Shown here: positions 6,138-15,069 of the stretch, in pieces
How positions within the stretch are numbered: the stretch's first letter is position 1
How the letters are laid out: each line of letters starts with the position of its first letter
Origin: an uncultured Cytophagaceae bacterium
GTDB lineage: Bacteria > Bacteroidota > Bacteroidia > Cytophagales > Spirosomataceae
NCBI GenBank assembly: GCA_903837305.1
Contig: CAILUB010000021.1
Coordinates: 1-24,288, forward strand
Reading direction: 5' to 3'
DNA length: 24,288 bases
Position numbers and translations under genes: made by a program
Notes under the pieces: generated by a model
Databases searched by the model: none
What the model was told of the DNA's origin: nothing
Seen by the model: only the letters and a program-made list of their open reading frames with translations

Positions 6138-6761
6138 ATGTCAACAATCGAACGTCCCTTTATTATCGGTATCACAGGAGGTAGTGCCTCAGGTAAAACC
6201 CTCTTTTTAAGTCGATTAATGGAGCAGTTCCAGACGGATGATATTTGCCTTTTATCCCAGGATAATTACTACCGCCCCATCGAACACCAAACCAAAGATC
6301 ACAACGGAATTGAGAACTTCGATCTTCCAGGGGCCATTGATGACAAAGCTTTTGCAGCTGACATCGAACGTTTACGGAATGGAGAGGTCGTAAGTCGTGT
6401 CGAATATACCTTCAATAACACGGAGAAAGTACCTGATATGTTACATTTTCATCCGCGTAAAATTCTAGTCGTGGAGGGTATTTTTGTGTTTCACTTCCCG
6501 GAGGTGGCCCAACTTTTGGACCTCAAAATATTCATCGACGCACAAGATAAAATTAAATTAAAGCGCAGAATCAAACGTGATAATGAAGAGCGCGGATACG
6601 ATTTACAGGATGTAATGTACCGCTGGAAATACCACGTAAAACCGACTTACGAGGAATACATTCGTCCTCACAAACGCAGCTGCGATATCGTAATCCCGAA
6701 CAACCACCACTTCGAAAAAGGACTGGATGTAATCGTTTCTTACCTAAAGAATCAGATCTAG
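6138..6761 (+). CDS. udk: Uridine kinase
   Basis: Uridine kinase phosphorylates uridine (and often cytidine) with ATP or GTP in pyrimidine salvage. The 207-residue length fits the bacterial enzyme. The Walker A loop is GGSASGKT (14-21), followed by LLSQDNYYRP, in which the Asp and Tyr residues normally contact the nucleoside. FDLPGAIDD and LVVEGIFVF come next, then the basic lid region IKLKRRIKRDNEERGYD and the YIRPHKRSCDIVIPNN tail typical of the family. It ends tail to tail with nadB: the two coding regions overlap by 18 bases, so transcripts from the two sides would be antisense to each other there and no terminator lies between them. Confidence 0.94.
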   Translation: MSTIERPFIIGITGGSASGKTLFLSRLMEQFQTDDICLLSQDNYYRPIEHQTKDHNGIENFDLPGAIDDKAFAADIERLRNGEVVSRVEYTFNNTEKVPDMLHFHPRKILVVEGIFVFHFPEVAQLLDLKIFIDAQDKIKLKRRIKRDNEERGYDLQDVMYRWKYHVKPTYEEYIRPHKRSCDIVIPNNHHFEKGLDVIVSYLKNQI

Positions 6762-8324
6762 GTTATAGTGCAAACCTTTGTTTTCCTGTTGTGCCCGCGC
6801 GTGTTTGATAATCAAATAGGCCACATTAATCATATTTCTTAATTCGCATAAAGGTACTGTGATTTTCGATTGACGGTACAATTCCTCATGCTCTAAATAG
6901 ATTAATTCCAAACGATCGTAGGCTCGTTTCAAACGGCGATCCGTCCGAACAATTCCCACGTAATTTGACATGATTGACTCAAGCTCACGAGTCATCTCTG
7001 TTACTAAGACCATCTCCTCCGGATGACGTGTGCCATCATCATTCCAAGAAGGAATGTCTTCCGGCAAGACCTGCGTGCCGTACTCGGAAACCGATTTTTC
7101 GAATGCGCGGTGTGCATAAACGATCGCTTCCAAGAGAGAATTAGATGCCAAACGATTTGCTCCATGCAAGCCCGTAAACGAACATTCGCCAGCGGCATAC
7201 AAGTTTTCTATATTGGTTTGGCTATATTCATTCACAATAATTCCGCCACATAAATAATGCTGTGCGGGAACGACTGGAATCATATCTTTGGACATATCGA
7301 TGCCTAACACCTGCAAGCAGTGGTTATAAATCATCGGGAAATGCTGCAAAATTTCTTCTTTCGGAATGTGACGGGTATCCAAGAAAACATGGTCCGTTCC
7401 ATTCTTTTTCATCTCTGAATCGATCGCTCGAGCCACAATATCTCGAGGAGCTAAAGACAGTCGCGCATCGTATTTCTCCATGAAAGTAGACCCGTCTTGA
7501 TTCTTCAAAATCCCCCCGTGACCACGTACCGCTTCCGAAATTAAGAACGATGGTTTCTTACCTGGATTGAATAAGGCTGTGGGGTGAAATTGAATGAATT
7601 CCATTCCTTGAACAAAGGCTTTCGCCCGATAGGCCATCGCGATTCCGTCCCCAGTCGCAATCGTGGGATTCGTTGTCGATTGATAGACTTGACCGATTCC
7701 ACCCGTCGCAAGAAGCGTGGTTTTTCCTAAAAAAGTTTCAATTTTATTCGTCTTGAGGTTCAAAACATAGACCCCAAAACACTTCTTACCCGGCGTATCT
7801 TTCGTCACTTTCTCCCCTAAATGGTGCTGGGTAATTAAATCTACGGCGAAATAATGTGTGAAAAAATCAACAGATGGATAGGATTTAACTTTGGCTAATA
7901 ATGCCCTTTCTATTTCATTTCCAGTCGAATCCTTGTGGTGCAAAATACGCTTATCCGAGTGGCCTCCTTCTTTAACTAAATCAAAACTACCATCTGCTTG
8001 GCGATCAAATTCCGTGCCATATTCGATCAATTCCTTGAGGCGTTCTGGCGCCTCTTTTACCACGATTTCCACCACTTTGCGATCACTCACAAAGTCTCCC
8101 GCCACCATCGTATCGTCGATATGTTTTTCGAATGAATCCGCTGTATCCCAAACGGTTGCAATTCCACCTTGCGCGTATTTTGTATTTGTTTCTTCTGCAA
8201 CGGTCTTCGTTATCAAAGCAATTTTGATAGGAATTTGGCGTTGCTGAAAATAGTCCGCCACCTTTACCGTGTAGGATAATCCTGCAATTCCAGAACCGAT
8301 GACAATGAAGTCGTATGTAGGCAT
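6744..8324 (-). CDS. nadB: L-aspartate oxidase
   Basis: NadB oxidises L-aspartate to iminoaspartate with FAD, the first step of de novo NAD synthesis; quinolinate synthase NadA then uses the product. The 526-residue length fits. The FAD motif is IGSGIAGL (9-16), then KYAQGGIATVW, EGGHSDKRILH, LATGGIGQVY, ISEAVRGHGGIL with the catalytic Arg, and HGANRLASNSLLEAIVYAH. These distinguish NadB from succinate dehydrogenase and fumarate reductase subunits, which are much longer at the C-terminus. nadA and nadC are not in the window. On the minus strand a TTAATTTG at 8351-8344 (one base off TAnnTTTG) lies 19 bases before the start. The 3' end overlaps udk by 18 bases. Confidence 0.95.
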   Translation of the reverse strand: MPTYDFIVIGSGIAGLSYTVKVADYFQQRQIPIKIALITKTVAEETNTKYAQGGIATVWDTADSFEKHIDDTMVAGDFVSDRKVVEIVVKEAPERLKELIEYGTEFDRQADGSFDLVKEGGHSDKRILHHKDSTGNEIERALLAKVKSYPSVDFFTHYFAVDLITQHHLGEKVTKDTPGKKCFGVYVLNLKTNKIETFLGKTTLLATGGIGQVYQSTTNPTIATGDGIAMAYRAKAFVQGMEFIQFHPTALFNPGKKPSFLISEAVRGHGGILKNQDGSTFMEKYDARLSLAPRDIVARAIDSEMKKNGTDHVFLDTRHIPKEEILQHFPMIYNHCLQVLGIDMSKDMIPVVPAQHYLCGGIIVNEYSQTNIENLYAAGECSFTGLHGANRLASNSLLEAIVYAHRAFEKSVSEYGTQVLPEDIPSWNDDGTRHPEEMVLVTEMTRELESIMSNYVGIVRTDRRLKRAYDRLELIYLEHEELYRQSKITVPLCELRNMINVAYLIIKHARAQQENKGLHYNLDLIL

Positions 8325-8343
8325 AGGATATGAATAAGGTATG

Positions 8344-8351
8344 CAAATTAA
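8344..8351 (-). promoter_or_regulatory. Promoter-like TTAATTTG before nadB
   Basis: On the minus strand this matches seven of eight bases (second base differs) of TAnnTTTG-type elements and is 19 bases from the nadB ATG. No -33 box was identified. Listed because position and pattern fit the other promoters in the window. Confidence 0.3.
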
Positions 8352-8391
8352 TCAAAAAGAGCCTTCAAACCGAAATGTGGACTTTATTTTG

Positions 8392-8399
8392 TACTTTTG
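8392..8399 (+). promoter_or_regulatory. TAnnTTTG promoter before coiled-coil gene
   Basis: TACTTTTG is a perfect -7 element, 43 bases before the ATG at 8443. It lies in the 118-base divergent gap between nadB and the coiled-coil gene. The longer leader is T/A-rich and shows no strong structure. Confidence 0.55.
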
Positions 8400-8442
8400 C
8401 GCCTGTAAATTATATAAACCCTTAAAAATCAATTTATAACAA

Positions 8443-9387
8443 ATGGAACAATCGCCTAATAACAATTCAAAAACTGCCCTAATTGTCTTAGCTGTGCTAA
8501 CGGCAGTATTGGGAGTTTTGTACTTCCGTTCGTATCAAACGACGAAAGACCAAGCTACACAAATTGAACAAAAAGCAACTGAACTAGCTAATACACGTAC
8601 TTCTTTAGATTCAATCTCTACTCAATTAGATGCTAAAATCGCTGAAATCAAATCTTTAGGTGGTCAAGTAGCAGACTTAGAAGCTTTGAAAGCACAATTA
8701 GAACAAGATAAAGCTTCTTTAAAAAGTTCAAATAGAGCTTCTATCGCCTCTTATGAAGCGAAGATCAAAGAATACAATGCCGTGTTGACCACAAAGGATG
8801 GCGAAATCGTTGAGTTGAAAAAACAAAACGGAATTTTAACAGAAAACAACCAAACGTTAACAACTCAGAATACAACGTTAAATACAGAGAATTCTGGATT
8901 AAAAAACCAAAACAAAACGTTAGCTGATACACTAACTTCGGTAAGCGAAAAAAACAAAGAATTAGCCCGCAAAGTTAGCATTGCAGCTGCTTTGAAAGCG
9001 CAAAATGTGAAAGTGTTAGCGGTTAATGCAAAAGGAAAAGAGACTGAAAGAACTCGTTTGAATGGAAAGAAAATCGAGAAACTGAAGGTGGTTTTTAGCT
9101 TAGCAACGAACCCTATCACGAAGTTAGAAAACAAGACCGTTTACATTCGTGTGTTAGACGCTGAAGGCGCTACTTTATCGGATGAAGCGATCGGTTCTGG
9201 CCGTATGACTCAAAATGGAAAAGAGTTAGCCTACACGACTAAGCAAACATTTGAATATACAAATGATGGCCAAACAGTAGCCGTTACCTACCCTCGTGGT
9301 CCAGTGGTATACAAGCCTGGTAAGTATTCTGTTGAATTATATGCAGAAGGTTTCCAAATAGGAACAGGCGCATTTGAGGTTAAATAA
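8443..9387 (+). CDS. Membrane-anchored coiled-coil protein, unknown function
   Basis: This 314-residue protein starts with a short polar stretch, a transmembrane helix at about 11-28 (TALIVLAVLTAVLGVLYF) and then a long coiled coil at about 33-180. Residues 131-165 form five regular heptads with Leu in the second position of each (ILTENNQ, TLTTQNT, TLNTENS, GLKNQNK, TLADTLT). They are very rich in Asn and Thr, a pattern suited to a parallel trimer or tetramer with polar core layers. The last 120 residues (LKVVFSLATNPI, NKTVYIRVLDAEG, YKPGKYSVELYAEG) look like a beta-sandwich domain. The N-terminal helix has no clear cleavage site, so the protein is probably anchored in the inner membrane with the coil in the periplasm. 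I do not recognise a named family. It has its own promoter and terminator. Confidence 0.75.
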   Translation: MEQSPNNNSKTALIVLAVLTAVLGVLYFRSYQTTKDQATQIEQKATELANTRTSLDSISTQLDAKIAEIKSLGGQVADLEALKAQLEQDKASLKSSNRASIASYEAKIKEYNAVLTTKDGEIVELKKQNGILTENNQTLTTQNTTLNTENSGLKNQNKTLADTLTSVSEKNKELARKVSIAAALKAQNVKVLAVNAKGKETERTRLNGKKIEKLKVVFSLATNPITKLENKTVYIRVLDAEGATLSDEAIGSGRMTQNGKELAYTTKQTFEYTNDGQTVAVTYPRGPVVYKPGKYSVELYAEGFQIGTGAFEVK

Positions 9388-9410
9388 TCTCTACTAAAAA
9401 AATTAAAATG

Positions 9411-9436
9411 GGCCATCCGAAAGGGTGGCCTTTTTT
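9411..9436. terminator. Rho-independent terminator between coiled-coil gene and tamB
   Basis: The stem GGCCATCC / GGGTGGCC (eight pairs with one G-T pair) closes a GAAA loop and is followed by six T. It ends the plus-strand coiled-coil gene 24 bases after its stop. The T-run overlaps the TAA stop of tamB on the minus strand (9437-9435). In that direction the hairpin is followed by a looser T-rich tract, so it may serve both genes. Confidence 0.85.
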
Positions 9437-12400
9437 ATTTCTTCTTCTGCCAAAAGAAGGTATTGAAACCCTTATTGTAAAGTAAGCTGGCTCCTAAAGT
9501 TTGATTGATTTGATACGAGTTAAACGAGCCTAAGATAGTGGTCTGTACATTTCGATTATACGTCTTTAGACGCAAACTGCCATCCGGTTTCACAAACCAT
9601 TCTAGCGCCCAATCCCCCAATAATATTTGTGGACTTGTTTGATTTCGAGCATCGGTAAATCCACCACTACGGGTTATACGCAAGCGATCATTAAAGTTAT
9701 AAGAAGCACGTAACTGTAAATTAGAAAGTATATCTTGGTTCAAGGCACCACCGCCTAAAGAGACCGAAATATCTAGGTCTTTGTTAATTTTAGAGGCCAA
9801 ATTACTTAGCTGATTAGATAACATCTCCGTAAAATTCCCCATCAAATTCCCCAAGGCCAAACCGCTTCCCCCAAAAGGAGAAACCAATTGCCCAAACAAC
9901 AAGATATTACTCACCTGACGTGTTAACTCCTGATCATCTGTTTTAATCCGATTCGTGAAAGCAGTCACCGCCCCATTCAAGGTCATGTCCTTCGGATAAT
10001 CCCGAATTCCTATATCAAAATTGACCCGAGGAGACAATAATCGATCTTGTAAACTAATGGTCACATCTACCGGATAACGACGCTTAAACTCCGGCAAATT
10101 ACCCTTATTCGTCGTATCTAACAAGATGGGAAACAAGGAGGCATACTGAGTATAAATGGCCTTGATATTCACGTTAGCCTCTAAAGGATCACCCGTCCAC
10201 GAGATCTTAGAACCGCGTTGAATGGCGAATTTTTTATTAATCAAGTTTTGAAGAGTAAAGGTATAATCTCCTTGGTCAATGGCATAGTCACCCACCATTT
10301 TGAAGGCTCCTTTTTTATCCAAATTCATCTTGATATCACCCGCTCCATACATGCGCATCACGTCGCCTTTCTTAGCATCAAACTGCACCTCACCGTAAGC
10401 CTCCGGTGTCAAAGCTAAACGCAAGTCAAGTGTTATTCCATCTTCCTGCAATTTCGTGGATACAGCAGCAGCGGCTACCGCTACATCCGCATCTGTTAAT
10501 TCACTCACAAAACTATAATCTTCCGCCTCTGTTGCATCCTCCTCCCGATCTAAAGGAATGAATAACCTTGTCCCTTTTTCGGTCTTTAAATCTGCCGAAA
10601 CGATCAAGTTGTCCACTGATCCAGATACCCGCATTGGACCAGACGCATAACCTAAACCATAATAAATCGAACTAGGCCCTCTACTCGTATTTAAGAGTTT
10701 ATAATGATCAAGATTTGCCTGAATGTCTAGTTCAAAGGGTTTCCCCTCAGGAAACTGAAGCGTCGTATTGACTAAGGCTTTATTGCCTTCCGTATCTAAG
10801 ACTTTCCAATTTTTGGCAAAAATCTTTCGCGGAGTAAAGCTCACTGTATCCGATACAGACATCGATGTTTTCAAATAATCAAACACAGCTCCCGCTTTCA
10901 AAAACACGATATCTCCGGTTATCTCCGGTTTCGTCGGCAATCCTCCTATATGCAAATTACCCGATGCAGACCCCTTCAAGTCGGAGAAAATACCTTCTGT
11001 AAATGGCTCCAAAATCTGTAAATCCGTCTGATTTAACTCGGTCTCCATATTCAACTTTTGCTCCTCCTCATAAGGCAGATACGTTCCAGTTAATGACAAG
11101 ACAGATTCCCCAAGGCGGTTTAAATTAAGATTTAAATCCATCTTTTTATCATCTGCCAAATAGGTCCCCACACCCTGTAAATTCCCAATATAGAACTTGT
11201 TTAAACGTAAAGAATCCACTAATATCCAGGAATCTAAACGTGTATTTTTGTACCAATCTTGAATGGCAATTTCACCGTTTAATTCCCCGGTCGTCTTAGT
11301 AGCAAACAAGGGTTTTAACGTGGATAATTGGAAATGATTTGCACGTAATTTGATGGTCTCTGTCGTATCATTCGAAAGACTTCCTTGCAGGGAAATAGAT
11401 TGATTTTGGTTAGCCACCAAAACGCGATCTGCTTTCCATTCCTGGCCTTGAATGGTGATTTTGTTCGCAGGATCCATGGCCCAATCTTGACCTAAAATAC
11501 GGAAATAGGTATCCTTGAATTTCAAGGATAACCCCTCGTCCTCAAAGGCCCAAGCACCGGCTAAATGCGCCGAGTTCTCTTCTCCTTGCTGTTTAAAATC
11601 AAGACCAAAATTGATGCGATTTTGATCCCAAAGCGCATCTAATTTGAAATTCTCTGTAGGAGTTAAGAAATTCAATTGTTGTTTTCTAGAAGAAAATACA
11701 AGACTAGAAGATACTTCAGGAGCACCTAAGAATTTCGAACTTTGGAAAGAGAAAACAGATTGATAGAAGCGGTATCCACCAAAAACCAAGGTGTCTGGGT
11801 AAGCTTCTAAGCTAACAGAAAGTGTTCTCCCTTTCGATATATTTCCAGAGAATACGGTATTTTCCCCGATCTGAACCGATGGAAAAAAACGAGCCAAAAT
11901 TGGATCTGCCCGGTGGCATATAACAGTAAAATCGGCCTTGTATTTTGTTTCAATTTCATGGCGACGAGTGGCATAATAACCCCAGCGCTCGTCAGCTCCT
12001 TTTTGGAAATAAAGAGCATATTCATTCGTTAATTGTCCTAGTTGGGCTTGTAAAACACTCGGGGTAAACTCTCCACTAATTTCAGCGGAAATGAGGTCTG
12101 AAGTTAACTTATAATGGCGCTTTTCACCAGGTCCATTTTCAGAAGTAAGCGTCACTAATTCGACATGCAAATCAGGCTTATCAGGGGTTTGCAAAGTTGA
12201 ATTATAAAACACGGTGCGACCCTCTAAATCATCAAAATGATCCCCCTTAAAATCTAATTCAAAATCAGTAGACAAGCTCAACTGAGGATCCAGCAAATGG
12301 ATGTTATGCAGATTCGCATGGGTGATTTCACCTTGCATTTGATACACAGGCTTGGAAGCACGTAAGTCAATTAATCCGGACATAGTGGCAACTAAATTTG

Positions 12401-13916
12401 TGTCTTTCGAGCTTACATCTCCCTTGAATAATTGCTTTTGAAAATTCCCTTTTAAGCTAATTTTGTGGTAGAGGTATTTGTTGAAAAAGATTTCTGACAC
12501 CTTGCCATCAAAATCAATATTAGCCGATTTCTTTGCAAAGCCAATTCCTTTCAAACTACCTTCTGCATCTAAAGTCCCTAATACAGACTCCAAACCCAAA
12601 AGCTTACCCAGCTTAAATTTCTGCAATTTGATCTTCCCATCGTAACGCGAAAAGGCCATTGAGTCTTTCAAATTCATTTTGACATCCGCCTCTACATACC
12701 CTAGTCCCGTCTTCAATTTACCGGCTGTCCTAAATACTTTATTGTTCCCTTTGAATAGTCCATCGAAGGCTACAGGGCCTAAAATAACCATATTTTCTGC
12801 AGCTGGCTTGGTAATATAGGTCCCTAAATCCTGAGGATAAAATAACGAGGAACGCATGGTAAAATCCATCTCCGCCTTATCCACATTCGGCAAACCTTTG
12901 AAATTAAAATCCCCGCGCAAGACACTCTTCGCACCGAAGCCTAATTCAAACTTTTTCAAATCCAGTTTCGCTACTGTACCACTAAGTGCACCCTTCAGAC
13001 GATAAATTCCCTTGTATTCATACATCGCCTCCACAAAGCGCCCTAAATCTTCCCCTTTTACCTGCGCACCATTGAAATCCGCTTGCATATCCACGTCCGT
13101 AATCCAACGTGTCATCGAGCGCATGTCGCGGTAATTCACCACAAATTTACGTGTCACACGGGAGTCATTAAAACGCAAATCCAATTGATCAAAGCGCATT
13201 TGGTGATCCGAAATCATAAACTTGGTGTCCAGACTTTTTACGTCAAAACCTGTCAAAGGATCCTTTGTCCGCAAACCAATCGCTTGAAGTCCTAGTGTAT
13301 CGTTTTTGATGTAAAAATTCTTGACTTTGGAATAAACCTTCGCTAAGGTAAAGTGCGAAATATCGAAATGACGGCGAGTCGCTTCACTCTTCACCGTGTT
13401 ATCATCTAATGAAAAAGCCCCATCAATCACCTCGGCTTCCGGTATGGTAAAAATCGACGATGGACCCTTTTTTGTTGCTTTTACTCCACCCGTAATCCAA
13501 TTTTCGAGACGCAAAATAAACTCCTCGATGTTCATTTTACCAGTCTTCTTTTCGAATATCAAATGTACATTTGGGCGTGTCAAACGAGCATAATCAAGAC
13601 TAGGTTTGCCCGGCTGAAGAAATAAATGTGTAATGCTAAAATTTACATCCAACTGATCGATTTGAATCATTTTAGCACCCCAAGGGTCTTTTACCTCCAA
13701 GCCTTTGATACTGACCTCATCGAAAAACTTGACCTGGATACCCTGCATTTTAACGGGATAGCCGATCGCCTTTTCGACTTTAGGTGTTAAATAATTGGCT
13801 AGTAAGGTTTGGTTAACGGGAGCTCTGAGGAGAAGAATGGTTGCAAAAATCATCAAAAAAATCCCCACCAATCCATAAAGGATTGTTTTGACGAAGATTT
13901 TGAGATATTTGACCAT
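9435..13916 (-). CDS. tamB: TamB-family translocation and assembly protein (AsmA-like)
   Basis: This 1493-residue protein has an N-terminal membrane anchor (about 10-31, ILYGLVGIFLMIFATILLL). It is followed by an AsmA-like start (LTPKVEKAIGYPVKMQGIQV) and a very long series of short beta segments of the kind that build the hydrophobic groove of AsmA/TamB lipid-transfer bridges. The last 350-400 residues are the TamB (DUF490) domain, with VTISLQDRLLSPRVNFDI, SNILLFGQLVSPFGGSG, DLDISVSLGGG and LRASYNFNDRLRITRSGGFTD. The family spans the periplasm and takes part in outer-membrane protein assembly or phospholipid transport. No Omp85-type TamA partner gene is nearby. It is divergent from tsaD with a 32-base gap; no clear TAnnTTTG element was found for the minus strand. 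The family call is firm; the exact cargo is not. Confidence 0.92.
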   Translation of the reverse strand: MVKYLKIFVKTILYGLVGIFLMIFATILLLRAPVNQTLLANYLTPKVEKAIGYPVKMQGIQVKFFDEVSIKGLEVKDPWGAKMIQIDQLDVNFSITHLFLQPGKPSLDYARLTRPNVHLIFEKKTGKMNIEEFILRLENWITGGVKATKKGPSSIFTIPEAEVIDGAFSLDDNTVKSEATRRHFDISHFTLAKVYSKVKNFYIKNDTLGLQAIGLRTKDPLTGFDVKSLDTKFMISDHQMRFDQLDLRFNDSRVTRKFVVNYRDMRSMTRWITDVDMQADFNGAQVKGEDLGRFVEAMYEYKGIYRLKGALSGTVAKLDLKKFELGFGAKSVLRGDFNFKGLPNVDKAEMDFTMRSSLFYPQDLGTYITKPAAENMVILGPVAFDGLFKGNNKVFRTAGKLKTGLGYVEADVKMNLKDSMAFSRYDGKIKLQKFKLGKLLGLESVLGTLDAEGSLKGIGFAKKSANIDFDGKVSEIFFNKYLYHKISLKGNFQKQLFKGDVSSKDTNLVATMSGLIDLRASKPVYQMQGEITHANLHNIHLLDPQLSLSTDFELDFKGDHFDDLEGRTVFYNSTLQTPDKPDLHVELVTLTSENGPGEKRHYKLTSDLISAEISGEFTPSVLQAQLGQLTNEYALYFQKGADERWGYYATRRHEIETKYKADFTVICHRADPILARFFPSVQIGENTVFSGNISKGRTLSVSLEAYPDTLVFGGYRFYQSVFSFQSSKFLGAPEVSSSLVFSSRKQQLNFLTPTENFKLDALWDQNRINFGLDFKQQGEENSAHLAGAWAFEDEGLSLKFKDTYFRILGQDWAMDPANKITIQGQEWKADRVLVANQNQSISLQGSLSNDTTETIKLRANHFQLSTLKPLFATKTTGELNGEIAIQDWYKNTRLDSWILVDSLRLNKFYIGNLQGVGTYLADDKKMDLNLNLNRLGESVLSLTGTYLPYEEEQKLNMETELNQTDLQILEPFTEGIFSDLKGSASGNLHIGGLPTKPEITGDIVFLKAGAVFDYLKTSMSVSDTVSFTPRKIFAKNWKVLDTEGNKALVNTTLQFPEGKPFELDIQANLDHYKLLNTSRGPSSIYYGLGYASGPMRVSGSVDNLIVSADLKTEKGTRLFIPLDREEDATEAEDYSFVSELTDADVAVAAAAVSTKLQEDGITLDLRLALTPEAYGEVQFDAKKGDVMRMYGAGDIKMNLDKKGAFKMVGDYAIDQGDYTFTLQNLINKKFAIQRGSKISWTGDPLEANVNIKAIYTQYASLFPILLDTTNKGNLPEFKRRYPVDVTISLQDRLLSPRVNFDIGIRDYPKDMTLNGAVTAFTNRIKTDDQELTRQVSNILLFGQLVSPFGGSGLALGNLMGNFTEMLSNQLSNLASKINKDLDISVSLGGGALNQDILSNLQLRASYNFNDRLRITRSGGFTDARNQTSPQILLGDWALEWFVKPDGSLRLKTYNRNVQTTILGSFNSYQINQTLGASLLYNKGFNTFFWQKKK

Positions 13917-13931
13917 ATTGCCGTATTTTTG
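13899..13931 (+). promoter_or_regulatory. Two-part promoter of tsaD
   Basis: A perfect TATTTTTG -7 element at 13924-13931 lies 17 bases before the tsaD ATG. A TTTG at 13899-13902 is 21 bases upstream of it, within the usual range for the Bacteroidota -33 box. This is the most complete promoter match in the window. The -33 part lies inside the tamB coding start. Confidence 0.6.
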
Positions 13932-13948
13932 CGCAGAATTCTATTCTT

Positions 13949-14947
13949 ATGAAGCTACTGGCTATTGAATCTTCTTGCGATGAAACTTCGGCTGCCGTCA
14001 TGGTAGACGGTGTTTTGAAGTCTAACATCATCTCGACACAACTCATCCACACGGAATGGGGTGGCGTCGTTCCCGAATTAGCCAGCAGAGCTCATCAAAA
14101 ATCGATCATCCCTGTCGTGACAGAGGCCCTGCAAAAAGCAAATATAAACAAAAATGAACTGAATGCCATTGCGTTCACAAGGGGCCCTGGGCTTTTAGGA
14201 GCTTTATTAATCGGCACCTCATTTGCGAAATCGCTGGCACTTAGCCTAAACATTCCCTTAATCGAAGTAAATCATATGCAGGCGCACGTTTTGGCGCATT
14301 TTATTGAGGATCCCAAGCCCTCTTTTCCCTTCCTTTGCCTTACCGTTAGTGGCGGCCACACGCAATTGGTTTGGGTAAAATCGGCACTTGATATGGAGGT
14401 CATTGGCGAAACGCAGGACGATGCCGTGGGTGAAGCCTTTGACAAAACTGCAAAACTGATCGGACTACCTTATCCAGGTGGCCCATTAATTGATAAGTTG
14501 GCCAAAGAGGGTAACCCCGACCGCTTCCCCTTCTCACTAGGTGAAATGCCCGGCCTGAACTTTAGCTTCTCTGGCATCAAAACCGCCATTTTATATTTCC
14601 TCCAAAAAGAGGTCAAAAATAACCCCAACTTCATCGAAGAAAACAAAGCAGACATCTGCGCCTCCGTTCAAAAATCCCTCATCGATATGCTTCTTCGGAA
14701 AACGAAGAAGGCGATGAAGGAAATGAACTGCACTCAAATCGCCATCGCCGGCGGCGTTTCTGCCAACTCAGGTTTGCGCACACGACTTCAAGAGATGGGC
14801 ACTGAAATGGGTTGGGAGGTTTTCATCCCAGCCTTCATTTACTGCACGGATAACGCGGGAATGATCGCCATGGCGGGGCATTTTAAAGCAGAAGCGGGGG
14901 AGTTTTGTGGGCAGGATGTGAGTCCGTTAGCGAGGTATGCGCTGTAG
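13949..14947 (+). CDS. tsaD: tRNA N6-threonylcarbamoyladenosine transferase
   Basis: TsaD transfers the threonylcarbamoyl group to adenosine 37 of tRNAs that read ANN codons, acting with TsaB, TsaC and TsaE. The 332-residue protein starts with LAIESSCDETSAAV, contains TRGPGLLGALLIGTSFAKSLA, the metal-binding His109-x3-His113 in NHMQAHVLAH, VSGGHTQLVWV, DDAVGEAFDKTAKLIGLPYPGG and the C-terminal IAGGVSANSGLR plus CTDNAGMIAMAG. All are intact, so it should be active. It is divergent from tamB, an arrangement I recall from other Bacteroidota. The TAG stop at 14945-14947 begins a purine-rich repeat that forms one arm of an inverted repeat. Confidence 0.97.
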   Translation: MKLLAIESSCDETSAAVMVDGVLKSNIISTQLIHTEWGGVVPELASRAHQKSIIPVVTEALQKANINKNELNAIAFTRGPGLLGALLIGTSFAKSLALSLNIPLIEVNHMQAHVLAHFIEDPKPSFPFLCLTVSGGHTQLVWVKSALDMEVIGETQDDAVGEAFDKTAKLIGLPYPGGPLIDKLAKEGNPDRFPFSLGEMPGLNFSFSGIKTAILYFLQKEVKNNPNFIEENKADICASVQKSLIDMLLRKTKKAMKEMNCTQIAIAGGVSANSGLRTRLQEMGTEMGWEVFIPAFIYCTDNAGMIAMAGHFKAEAGEFCGQDVSPLARYAL

Positions 14948-15069
14948 GAGAGTATAGAGTAGAGAGTATAGAGTAGAGATGATTCATCTCCTATCTTCTC
15001 TTCTCTATTATCTCTAATCTCCTCTCTGTACTCTCTTATCTCTATTCTATACTCTATACTCTCTACTCT
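14945..15069. repeat. Purine/pyrimidine inverted repeat between convergent genes
   Basis: From the tsaD stop to the stop of the convergent gene the plus strand switches from about 38 purine-rich bases to about 80 pyrimidine-rich bases. agagtagagagtatagagta at 14956-14975 is the perfect reverse complement of 15050-15069. The 74-base interior contains a smaller 7-bp palindrome, GAGATGA-T-TCATCTC, at 14976-14990. The right arm runs into the coding end of the 162-residue gene and supplies its TAG stop. The hairpin could end transcription from both sides, although it lacks a classic GC stem with a U-run. A 16-base piece (15029-15044) recurs inverted after yfiT. Confidence 0.85.

Noticed and set aside
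7891..8247. 118-residue plus-strand open frame opposite nadB
   Set aside because: It is fully covered by conserved NadB coding sequence and has no promoter or family resemblance.
13917..13948. Promoter for tamB in the divergent gap
   Set aside because: No TAnnTTTG element is found on the minus strand in or near the gap, so none is claimed.
14948..15062. Small non-coding RNA gene in the repeat between tsaD and the convergent gene
   Set aside because: The hairpin is possible, but there is no promoter element inside and it matches a dispersed repeat better than an RNA gene.
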